From NCBI GenBank assembly GCA_039819115.1, contig JBCBST010000152.1, positions 1 through 6,713 of the forward strand: DNA of 6,713 nucleotides, read 5' to 3'. How positions within the stretch are numbered: the stretch's first letter is position 1; each line of letters begins with the position of its first letter. Positions 1-6,618 of this stretch are shown here, in pieces. Under the pieces are notes generated by a model that was not told the DNA's origin, searched no databases, and saw only the letters and a program-made list of their open reading frames with translations. Source of the stretch: JBCBST01 sp039819115 (GTDB taxonomy: Bacteria; Bacteroidota; Rhodothermia; Balneolales; Balneolaceae). A program made the translations under genes and the position numbers.

Positions 1-366
1 GGACAAAATGAGGTCTGGATTTATCTGGATGCAGAAGATCGTGGTGTTAACCTGGACGAGTGTGCTGAGGTGAGCCGGGAGCTGGGTTTTTTAATGGATG
101 CTCACGATTTGTTTGAGATAAAATACAGGCTCAATGTGTCGTCAACGGGGCTAAGCCGGCCCCTGAGTGATTATCGCCAATACAAAAAAAATATAGGCCG
201 GTTTGTCAAAATAAAAACCCGCACGCCGGAAGATGGCTTCTCTAAATTAGAAGGGCTGTTAACAGACGTATTAGACGAAGCCATTCATATAAAAAATGAC
301 AATGGCAGCACAACAATGGTGCCCCGGTCTGATATTTACGAGACAAAAATTATTCCAAAGATTTAA
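1..366 (+). CDS. rimP: Ribosome maturation factor RimP, 5'-truncated
   Basis: RimP binds the 30S subunit in the cytoplasm and helps its maturation, chiefly around uS12 and the central pseudoknot. Reading frame 1 is open from the first base, giving 121 residues; the family is usually about 150-160, so roughly 30-40 N-terminal residues lie off the left edge. The visible part begins in the N-terminal domain (VWIYLDAEDRGVNLDECAEV, then SRELG), continues through the family signature Y-x-L-x-V-S-S-x-G-L-S-R-P-L (here YRLNVSSTGLSRPL, bases 124-165), and ends in the Sm-like C-terminal domain (GRFVKIKTR, FSKLEGLLTDV, IYETKI). An ATG at 70 is internal, not the start, because homologous sequence continues upstream of it. 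The gene heads the classic rimP-nusA-infB cluster, 15 bases before nusA and in the same frame. Identification is firm from motif and context. Confidence 0.95.
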   Translation, partial: GQNEVWIYLDAEDRGVNLDECAEVSRELGFLMDAHDLFEIKYRLNVSSTGLSRPLSDYRQYKKNIGRFVKIKTRTPEDGFSKLEGLLTDVLDEAIHIKNDNGSTTMVPRSDIYETKIIPKI

Positions 367-381
367 TTCTACACTGCACGC

Positions 382-1638
382 ATGCAAAACGAACTCTCTA
401 AGCAAATTATATCATCGTTTGCGGAAATTGCTCACGATAAGGGTATCGACCGCGATCTACTGCTCTCCATCCTGGAAGATGTATTCCGTACCATGATCAA
501 AAAGAAGTACGAAAGCGATGATGCATTCGATGTCATTTTAAATGCCGACCGCGGAGAACTTCAAATCCTGCATATTCGTGAAGTTGTACCCGCTGATGAA
601 CTGGCCGATCCGGTTTCAGAAATTGCTCTCGAAAACGCACAGAAACTGGATCCCGATGTGGAATTGTACGACGAACTGGCCCAGGAAATTCAGATTACTG
701 ATTTTGGTCGTCGGGCCGTTATGATGGCCCGCCAACAGCTTGCCCAGCGTATTCGTGAGATCGAGAAGGATAACATCTACGAAGAGTACTCCGATCGGGT
801 AGGCGAGATCATACTTGGAGATGTGTATCAGGTACGCCATAACAAAGATATTCTCGTTAATCATAACGGGGTAGAATTGTTGCTCCCTAAGAATGAACAG
901 ATTTATAAAGACCGGTACCGCAAAGGCGACACCATTCGGGCGGTTGTAATCGGAGTTCACATGAGGAATGGTAACCCAACGGTCATCATCTCCCGAACCT
1001 CTGAGTTATTCCTTGAGCGGCTATTCGAAAACGAAATCCCGGAAGTGTTCGACGGTATCATTGAGTTAATGAAAATAGCGCGGGCTCCGGGCGACCGATC
1101 TAAAGTGGCCGTTTTATCCCACGATGAACGGGTTGATCCTGTGGGAGCTTGTGTCGGTATGAAAGGTATTCGAATTCACGCTATTGTTCGTGAACTCCAG
1201 AATGAGAATATCGACGTAATCAATTACACCAAAGACAAAATCGAATTCATCAAGCGGGCATTACAACCTGCTGAAGTGTTAAAGGTCGAACTCGACGAAA
1301 AAGGCGAAAACGCAAACGTCCTGGTTCCTGCCGATGAGGTTTCCAAAGCTATTGGTAAAGGCGGGGTAAACATCCGTCTGGCTTCCCGGCTTACCGAGTG
1401 TGAACTGGATGTATACCGCGAGGTGGAAGAGGAAGACGATATTGACATCAACGAATTCATGGAAGACTTTGGTGCGGAAACAATCGGCCTGCTTCATGAA
1501 ATTGGGTGCGATACCGCCCGTTCCGTACTCGATCTGAACGCCAATGAGTTAGTAACACGTACTAATGGCAGCATCGATGAAGAACTTGCCCGAAGAATCA
1601 TCGAAGTGATTGCCTACGAATTTGAAGACGAGGCCTAA
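382..1638 (+). CDS. nusA: Transcription termination/antitermination factor NusA
   Basis: NusA binds RNA polymerase and nascent RNA and modulates pausing, intrinsic termination and antitermination. The 418 residues show an N-terminal polymerase-binding domain (about 1-130), an S1 RNA-binding domain (about 139-206), and KH1 (about 240-285) with its GMKG loop at 259-262, preceded by RAPGDRSKVAV and DPVGACVG. KH2 follows (about 313-350) with GKGG at 325-328. A short acidic stretch (EVEEEDDIDINEF) leads to a single helix-hairpin-helix-like domain (about 360-418). E. coli NusA is 495 residues with two C-terminal acidic repeats; this shorter form is normal for FCB-group bacteria. The start is the first ATG after the in-frame rimP stop TAA (364-366), so no longer start is possible. 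I see no Shine-Dalgarno sequence in the 15-base gap. It lies between rimP and infB as in most bacteria. Confidence 0.97.
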   Translation: MQNELSKQIISSFAEIAHDKGIDRDLLLSILEDVFRTMIKKKYESDDAFDVILNADRGELQILHIREVVPADELADPVSEIALENAQKLDPDVELYDELAQEIQITDFGRRAVMMARQQLAQRIREIEKDNIYEEYSDRVGEIILGDVYQVRHNKDILVNHNGVELLLPKNEQIYKDRYRKGDTIRAVVIGVHMRNGNPTVIISRTSELFLERLFENEIPEVFDGIIELMKIARAPGDRSKVAVLSHDERVDPVGACVGMKGIRIHAIVRELQNENIDVINYTKDKIEFIKRALQPAEVLKVELDEKGENANVLVPADEVSKAIGKGGVNIRLASRLTECELDVYREVEEEDDIDINEFMEDFGAETIGLLHEIGCDTARSVLDLNANELVTRTNGSIDEELARRIIEVIAYEFEDEA

Positions 1639-1690
1639 CGGCAAATAGCATTTAAAAGCAGTACATTTAAGCGAAATTATACGTTAATAC

Positions 1691-4645
1691 ATGCCAATTA
1701 AACGACCGAAACCTTTATTCCGAGTTGCATCCGAGTTCAATGTAACCACACAATCTATCGTGGATACATTACAGGCACGCGACTTAGAGGCGGCAAACAG
1801 ACCCAATTTCAAAGTTACACCCGAGATGTTCGCGGTGCTGGAAGAGGTTTACGGAGAAGATAAAGCCAAGAGCCAGGAGCACGAACGCTCTAGGGAAGAG
1901 TACGAGTCTCGCCGCAGCCAGATGATGAATTCCCGAAACGAGAGTATTACCTTGGATACCATTCTGGATCCAATTGATGCTCTGGAGCCCATTGAGGAAT
2001 CCCTCCAACCCGAAGGACTTGAACCGGTAGATGATCCCGTTCTTGATTTAGTTCCGGAAGAGACGGTGTCCGAAGTTGAAGCTGAGCCAGAAACAGCTCT
2101 TGAACCTGAAGTGTCGGAACCCTCTGTAGAAGTGGAAGCACAGGATGAAGTCACGGAAGTCACGGAAGCAATCTCCGAACCAGAGCCACAACCGGAGGAA
2201 GTTGTACGTGCTGAACCTGAAGAAGAAGAAGCACCGGTTGCACCACAACCAGAAACAGTTACCGAAGAAGCACCTGAACTTGTAACAGAGGCTGAACCAG
2301 AACCCGTGGTTGCAGCTGATGTTCCTGAAGAAGAACCCGCTGATGTGGTTGAAGATTCTTCTTCCGATCAGACTCACACCGATGAACCTGTCACTGGGGA
2401 AGCTCCCTCAGAAGAAAAGGCGGAGGAAACAGAGAGTTCTGCTGCCCAGGAACGGATTATTCGTGCCCAGGCCGATAAGCTCAAGGGTACAAAAGTACTG
2501 GGTAAGGCTTCTTTCACCAACGATTTATCAGCCGGACCTAAGCGCAGAACCACCCGCAAGCGTAGAAAGGACCGCACAGAAGGAGAAGGTTCCGGTTCCA
2601 ATGCGAACCAAAAAACCGGCACGGACAATAAGCAAGGCCAGCAGAATAAAGGCGATAACAAACGTCCCAATAACAAAACGAACAACAAAAAGAAGAAGCC
2701 TGCAGCAAAAAAACCAGAGGTTGCAGAACTTGATGTTGATAAGATGATGCGCGAAACCCTGAAGAAGATGCAGTCTTCTTCAAGCGCAAATGTGGGAAGT
2801 AAGCGTGCAAAACGCCGTCGCCAGCGTAAAGAAGAACGCGAAGAGGAAATGATGCATCAGGCAGAGCTGGACCAATTGGGTGCAGATGTCGTTGAAGTGA
2901 CCGAGTTTATCACCGCGAACGACCTGGCTGAAGAGCTTGGTGTAAGCGTGAATGCCATTATATCGGCCTGTATGAGTATTGGGCTAATGGTTACCATTAA
3001 CCAGCGGCTGGATGCAAGCACCATTGAATTGGTAGCCGGCGAGTTTGACAAAGAGGTCAAGTTCGTAGACGCCGAAGAAATAACGGAAGAGCTTGAGATT
3101 GAGGAAGACGCCGAAGAGGATCTAGCTGACCGTGCTCCTATTATTACCGTAATGGGTCACGTTGATCATGGTAAAACATCGTTACTCGATTATATCCGAA
3201 ATGCTAAGGTTGCAGAAGGCGAAGCAGGGGGAATCACTCAGCACGTTGGTGCCTACGAAGTGGTGCAGGATGGAAGAAGAATTACCTTCCTGGATACTCC
3301 GGGTCACGAAGCCTTTACCGCCATGCGTTCACGTGGTGCCCAGGCAACCGACATTGTTATCCTGGTGGTTGCAGCAGATGATTCTGTGATGCCTCAGACC
3401 ATAGAGGCGATTAACCATGCCAAAGCTGCTGGGGTACCATTGGTTGTTGCTATCAACAAAATTGATAAACCAGGTTCCACGCCAGATAAGATTAAACAGC
3501 AATTAAGCGATCATGATGTGATTGTGGAAGATTGGGGTGGTACTGTTCAGTATGCCGCTGTATCTGCAAAAACAGGGCAGGGTATCGATGAACTCCTTGA
3601 AAAAGTCTTGATCGAAGCCGAATTGCTTGAGCTAAAAGCTAACCCGGTTCGACGTGCTGATGGTGTGGTACTTGAAGCCCGTCTGGATAAAGGAAAAGGG
3701 ATCGTTGCTAACGTACTGGTTCAGGGTGGAACCCTGAATGTGGGCGATCCTTTTGTGGCCGGTCCATGTTATGGAAGGGTTCGTGCCATGGAAGACGATC
3801 GTGGAAACCGGATTACCAGCGCAGGACCATCCAAACCGGTACAGTTAATGGGATTTGACGATATGCCCCAGGCCGGTGATAAACTGGTTGCCGCCGTGGA
3901 TGAAAAAACGGCCAAAGAAGTGGCTAATCAGCGTCAGCAAATCCGAAGAGAACAGGCCATACGTAAAACCAAGCACATGACGCTCGACGATCTGTCTCGC
4001 CGACTGGCTCTTGGTGAAGTTAATGAGCTTAACATCATCCTTAAAGCAGATGTGGATGGGTCGCTGGAAGCACTCTCAGGCCAGCTCCAGAAGCTTTCGA
4101 ACGATGAAGTGGCCGTTAGCATCATTCATACAGGTGCAGGTGCCATCTCCGAATCGGATGTATTACTTGCTTCTGCTTCCGACGCCATTATCATTGGTTT
4201 CCAGGTCCGTCCAACCGCACAGGCACGTAAACTTGCTGAAACGGAGGAAATTGACATCCGACTGTTCAGCGTAATTTACGACGCCGTTGATGAAGTAAAA
4301 GACGCTCTTGAAGGTCTGCTTTCTCCTGAAATCAAAGAACAGATGATGGGAGTTGTTGATGTGCGCGAAATCTTTAAAGTGTCTAAAGTAGGAACCATTG
4401 CCGGGTGTTATGTCACCGAAGGCCGCATCGACCGGAACAATCCTATCCGTATCATCAGGGAAGGCGTTGTAATTTATGAAGGTGAAATAGCCGCACTAAA
4501 ACGCTTCAAAGAAGATGTTAAAGAAGTGACTTCCGGGTACGAATGTGGTATAAGCATCAGAAACTACAACGACATCAAAGTTGGCGACAGTTTTGAGAGC
4601 TTTAAGCTAACAGAAGAAAAACGAACGCTCGAAGACGCTAATTAA
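1691..4645 (+). CDS. infB: Translation initiation factor IF-2
   Basis: IF-2 is the GTPase that brings fMet-tRNA to the 30S P site and promotes 50S joining. The 984-residue protein begins with an N-terminal helical IF2_N-type domain (about 8-55, FRVASEFNVTTQSIVDTL). A long acidic Glu/Pro/Val-rich linker (about 93-250) is followed by a basic Lys/Arg/Asn-rich tract (about 284-341) and a second basic patch (371-380). A second IF2_N domain (about 405-452) precedes the G domain: G1 GHVDHGKT (489-496), G2 GGITQHVGA (513-521), G3 DTPGH (535-539), G4 NKID (589-592), G5 SAK (625-627). Beta-barrel domain II, the C1 domain (from about 781, NIILKADVDGSLEAL) and the tRNA-binding C2 domain (about 890-975) complete it. 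All GTPase motifs are intact. A TAA stop at 1685-1687, one codon before the ATG, excludes a longer start. There is no Shine-Dalgarno sequence in the 52-base gap. Length suits the FCB group; E. coli IF2 is 890. Confidence 0.98.
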   Translation: MPIKRPKPLFRVASEFNVTTQSIVDTLQARDLEAANRPNFKVTPEMFAVLEEVYGEDKAKSQEHERSREEYESRRSQMMNSRNESITLDTILDPIDALEPIEESLQPEGLEPVDDPVLDLVPEETVSEVEAEPETALEPEVSEPSVEVEAQDEVTEVTEAISEPEPQPEEVVRAEPEEEEAPVAPQPETVTEEAPELVTEAEPEPVVAADVPEEEPADVVEDSSSDQTHTDEPVTGEAPSEEKAEETESSAAQERIIRAQADKLKGTKVLGKASFTNDLSAGPKRRTTRKRRKDRTEGEGSGSNANQKTGTDNKQGQQNKGDNKRPNNKTNNKKKKPAAKKPEVAELDVDKMMRETLKKMQSSSSANVGSKRAKRRRQRKEEREEEMMHQAELDQLGADVVEVTEFITANDLAEELGVSVNAIISACMSIGLMVTINQRLDASTIELVAGEFDKEVKFVDAEEITEELEIEEDAEEDLADRAPIITVMGHVDHGKTSLLDYIRNAKVAEGEAGGITQHVGAYEVVQDGRRITFLDTPGHEAFTAMRSRGAQATDIVILVVAADDSVMPQTIEAINHAKAAGVPLVVAINKIDKPGSTPDKIKQQLSDHDVIVEDWGGTVQYAAVSAKTGQGIDELLEKVLIEAELLELKANPVRRADGVVLEARLDKGKGIVANVLVQGGTLNVGDPFVAGPCYGRVRAMEDDRGNRITSAGPSKPVQLMGFDDMPQAGDKLVAAVDEKTAKEVANQRQQIRREQAIRKTKHMTLDDLSRRLALGEVNELNIILKADVDGSLEALSGQLQKLSNDEVAVSIIHTGAGAISESDVLLASASDAIIIGFQVRPTAQARKLAETEEIDIRLFSVIYDAVDEVKDALEGLLSPEIKEQMMGVVDVREIFKVSKVGTIAGCYVTEGRIDRNNPIRIIREGVVIYEGEIAALKRFKEDVKEVTSGYECGISIRNYNDIKVGDSFESFKLTEEKRTLEDAN

Positions 4646-4706
4646 CGGATTCTGCTGATCCATCCACGAACGAATACTAAGAGCTAAGAAACGCCCATAT
4701 TCTCTG

Positions 4707-5090
4707 ATGAGTAACTTTCGGTTAGAACGGCTTGGAGAAACCATTAAACGCGATCTGGGCGATATCATACAGCGCTCATTTCAACCCGAAGGTACGTTTG
4801 TCACCATTACTAAGGTGCGCCTTACTCCCGACCTTTCCATTGCTAAGGTATATGTAAGTGTGTTTGCCCCAGGGCGTGATGAACGCCAGGTATTCGAATA
4901 CCTCGATGAGCAGGTACCCGCTATCCGGCATCGTCTGGCTGCCATCATAAAAAACCAGGTGCGCAAAATTCCTGAACTCCACTTCTATGCCGATGATACG
5001 TCTGAATACATCGATAATATGGAGCGGTTATTCCGGAAGGTAGACGAATCTCCTAAAGCTTCACCAGAAGAAGACTCCGACGATGCCTAA
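4707..5090 (+). CDS. rbfA: 30S ribosome-binding factor RbfA
   Basis: RbfA is a small KH-fold protein that binds immature 30S subunits, helps 16S rRNA 5'-end processing, and is needed for cold adaptation in E. coli. The 127 residues match the family: an N-terminal helix (FRLERLGETIKRDLGDIIQR), the strand VTITKVRLTPDLSIAKVYVS (about 32-51), and the helix plus strand IRHRLAAIIKNQVRKIPEL with HFYADDTSEY (about 73-101). An alanine-kinked helix motif of this kind is typical of RbfA. A 15-residue acidic, probably disordered tail (113-127, EEDSDDA at the end) follows. The gap after infB is 61 bases and holds no Shine-Dalgarno sequence or terminator that I can see. The stop codon lies inside the 8-base overlap with truB, suggesting translational coupling. 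Confidence 0.96.
   Translation: MSNFRLERLGETIKRDLGDIIQRSFQPEGTFVTITKVRLTPDLSIAKVYVSVFAPGRDERQVFEYLDEQVPAIRHRLAAIIKNQVRKIPELHFYADDTSEYIDNMERLFRKVDESPKASPEEDSDDA
5083..5090 (+). other. rbfA-truB 8-base start/stop overlap (ATGCCTAA)
   Basis: The truB start ATG and the rbfA stop TAA lie in the same octamer. This suggests that ribosomes finishing rbfA re-initiate on truB. The overlap is seen directly; coupling is inferred. There is only a weak GA-rich run (agaagaagac) some 10-20 bases upstream. Confidence 0.85.
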
Positions 5091-5820
5091 ACCTCTGCCA
5101 CTGGAGGAGTTGCCGGTCTATTCAAAATCTAATCCTATTTCCCCGGAGCGGGATTTTCTTTCGGGAGCGGTTGTACTGGTTAATAAACCCAAAGACTGGA
5201 CCAGTTTTGATGCCGTAAAATACATCCGTAATCGAATCGGCATAAAGAAAGTAGGTCATGCGGGTACCCTTGACCCTATGGCAACCGGACTATTGGTGCT
5301 TTGTACGGGGAAAGCCACTAAATCGATTGATCAGATTCAGTCCATGCCCAAAGCCTATCACGCCGAAATCACCTTTGGACATTCAACACCCAGCTATGAT
5401 GCTATGAGTGAGGCTGATGCACATGCCAAGGTAGAGCATATCACAGAATCAATGATTGCGGATCAGCTGAATCATCATTTTTTGGGAGAAATCGATCAGG
5501 TACCACCCATGTACTCTGCCCTGAAAAGGGATGGTAAAAAACTTTATGAACTGGCGCGGCGGGGAAAGATCATTGAACTGGAACCCAGACCGGTTACCAT
5601 CTATGAGCATAACATAGTGGGCTGGACTTCACCGGTTCTGGAACTTACCATACGTTGTGGAAAAGGAACATATATCCGGTCGTTGGCCCATGATCTCGGG
5701 AAAGCTGTTGGTTCTCTGGCACATCTAAGTGCACTGGAACGAACTGAAATCGGGCATTTTGTGGCAGAAGAAGGGTATACTCCCCACGAAATCAACGACA
5801 TTATGAGAACCGATGGCTGA
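5083..5820 (+). CDS. truB: tRNA pseudouridine(55) synthase TruB
   Basis: TruB converts uridine 55 in the T-loop of tRNAs to pseudouridine and also acts as a tRNA chaperone. The 245-residue protein has family motif I (VNKPKDWTSFDAV, about 33-45) and the catalytic motif GHAGTLDPMATGLL with nucleophile Asp64 (codon at 5272-5274). It also has the Y-containing FGHSTPSYDA segment, the substrate-binding stretch PPMYSALKRDGKKLYELARR, and the C-terminal CGKGTYIRSLAHDLG. It ends soon after the catalytic domain, without the PUA domain that brings E. coli TruB to 314 residues; short TruBs are common in Bacteroidota and relatives, so I do not regard this as truncation. The first ~25 residues (MPKPLPLEELPVYSKSNP...) are a poorly conserved extension. 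It overlaps rbfA and ribF by 8 bases each. Confidence 0.97.
   Translation: MPKPLPLEELPVYSKSNPISPERDFLSGAVVLVNKPKDWTSFDAVKYIRNRIGIKKVGHAGTLDPMATGLLVLCTGKATKSIDQIQSMPKAYHAEITFGHSTPSYDAMSEADAHAKVEHITESMIADQLNHHFLGEIDQVPPMYSALKRDGKKLYELARRGKIIELEPRPVTIYEHNIVGWTSPVLELTIRCGKGTYIRSLAHDLGKAVGSLAHLSALERTEIGHFVAEEGYTPHEINDIMRTDG
5813..5820 (+). other. truB-ribF 8-base start/stop overlap (ATGGCTGA)
   Basis: The ribF ATG and the truB stop TGA share this octamer. The geometry is identical to the rbfA-truB junction, so translational re-initiation is likely here too. This is inferred from the overlap alone. Confidence 0.85.
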
Positions 5821-6580
5821 ACTTATCTCCCTGCAACAAATCCGTTGTGTTCCTAATTCGGTAGTTACCGTCGGAACCTTCGATGGGGTTCATGAGGGGC
5901 ACAAAGTACTCATGAGAACCGTAGTTGAAAAAGCGAAGGCCCGTAAAGCCCGTAGCGTAGTCGTTACATTTGATCCTCATCCCCGCGATATCATCAACCC
6001 GGGTAAGGAAGGTATTCGTCTTCTCACCACTCTGGAAGAACGGGCAGAGATTTTAGCCGATCTGGGCATTGATGTATTGTGCGTGGTACCGTTTAACCGC
6101 GATTTTTCTCTGCTTACATCAGAAGCGTTTTTACGATCTATTATTGTGGATAGAATTGGAGTCTCTGAATTTGTGATCGGGTACGACCACCAATTTGGCA
6201 GGGATCGAACGGGTACCATCGACACGGTATTAGCCGTAGGCGAAGAACTTGGGTTCAACGCTACCGTGGTTTCCAAACAGGAGATGGGAGCTGCAACCAT
6301 TAGTAGCTCGGCTGTGCGTAGAGCACTGGCAGAAGCCGGTGATGTTCAACAGGCTGCTCAGTTTCTGGGCCGACCTTACCGCTTGACCGGATTGGTTATG
6401 CATGGGGATGAACGCGGACGCATTATTGGTTTTCCAACGGCTAATCTTGACCCTATTAACAAGAGAAAAATCATACCCAGAAAAGGAGTATATGCCGTTT
6501 GGGTGTGGATACAGGAAACTCGTTTTCGTGGGATGTTGAAACAGGTCAGGATAAGGAGGATGACCTCGAAATCAACGTGA
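5813..6580 (+). CDS. ribF: Bifunctional riboflavin kinase/FAD synthetase RibF, 3' end disrupted
   Basis: RibF phosphorylates riboflavin to FMN (C-terminal kinase domain) and adenylylates FMN to FAD (N-terminal nucleotidyltransferase domain). The N-terminal domain is intact: VTVGTFDGVHEGH (18-30, with HxGH-type motif 27-30), TFDPHP (52-57), GYDHQFGRDRTG (123-134) and ISSSAVR (163-169). The kinase domain starts normally with GRPYRLTGLV, HGDERGRIIGFPTANL (197-212) and GVYAVWV (225-231), and stays RibF-like through RFRGML (237-242). After that, where the family has an N-I-G-x-R-P-T segment and the catalytic Glu of the kinase, the frame gives 13 unrelated residues (KQVRIRRMTSKST) and stops. The total is 255 residues against a usual ~305-315. 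The missing C-terminal end lies on the opposite strand at 6619-6713. As written, the product could retain FAD synthetase activity but not riboflavin kinase. I believe the break is a chimera or inversion rather than a natural short RibF. Confidence 0.9.
   Translation: MAELISLQQIRCVPNSVVTVGTFDGVHEGHKVLMRTVVEKAKARKARSVVVTFDPHPRDIINPGKEGIRLLTTLEERAEILADLGIDVLCVVPFNRDFSLLTSEAFLRSIIVDRIGVSEFVIGYDHQFGRDRTGTIDTVLAVGEELGFNATVVSKQEMGAATISSSAVRRALAEAGDVQQAAQFLGRPYRLTGLVMHGDERGRIIGFPTANLDPINKRKIIPRKGVYAVWVWIQETRFRGMLKQVRIRRMTSKST
6531..6541. other. Probable strand-switch junction (chimera or inversion breakpoint)
   Basis: Up to about 6538 the + strand encodes RibF (ends RFRGML). From about 6532 a different frame reads an acidic tail ending at a stop (6583-6585), and beyond that the RibF C-terminus appears reversed. 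The break must therefore lie in or near this interval. The exact base cannot be fixed, because short shared sequence (perhaps gttgaa, 6535-6540) may sit at the join. The existence of the break is well supported; its cause is inferred. Confidence 0.75.
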
Positions 6581-6585
6581 CCTGA
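6532..6585 (+). other. Putative C-terminal fragment of an unidentified gene that would converge on ribF
   Basis: In the frame one base behind the ribF frame, the sequence reads DVETGQDKEDDLEINVT and then TGA at 6583-6585. The segment is acidic and hydrophilic and resembles a genuine protein C-terminus better than the ribF-frame tail over the same bases. The frame is also open further upstream, but there the DNA is plainly ribF, so that part is probably chance. If the end of the window is turned round to restore ribF, this fragment becomes the end of a gene on the opposite strand, with 33 bases between the two stop codons. I do not recognise the protein, and 17 residues are too few to assign a function. 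Confidence 0.4.
6543..6584. repeat. Short inverted repeats AGGTCA/TGACCT next to the junction
   Basis: AGGTCA at 6543-6548 is matched by its reverse complement TGACCT at 6561-6566 (12-base spacer). The longer CAGGTCA at 6542-6548 is matched by TGACCTG at 6578-6584. Either pairing could form a small hairpin. No T-run follows, so a terminator is not supported, and such short repeats can arise by chance. Confidence 0.3.
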
Positions 6586-6618
6586 ATATCGTATTGAAAA
6601 CGTTATAGAGAGGGGTTG

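Noticed and set aside
150..167. GC-rich inverted repeat (GGGGC...GCCCC) in rimP
   Set aside because: It sits inside the conserved STGLSRPL coding motif and no T-run follows, so it is explained by coding sequence rather than a terminator or attenuator.
184..191. Run of eight A residues in rimP (and seven A in infB near 2707) as programmed slippage sites
   Set aside because: Both lie in lysine/asparagine codons of intact frames, with no alternative frame extension or stimulatory structure visible.
616..960. Minus-strand open frame of 114 codons opposite nusA, and similar antisense frames opposite infB (e.g. 2048-2377, 2374-2688)
   Set aside because: These are shadows of strongly coding + strand genes. 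The infB antisense frames arise from its low-complexity Glu/Pro/Lys codons, and none shows a recognisable domain.
1660..1690. Possible Bacteroidota-type -7 element (TACATTTA) before infB
   Set aside because: It matches TAnnTTTG only partly and has no convincing -33 element; an internal infB promoter is not supported.
6541..6580. A natural short RibF ending in KQVRIRRMTSKST
   Set aside because: It would lack the kinase catalytic segment, and the true RibF C-terminal signature is found immediately nearby on the other strand, so a broken gene explains both observations.
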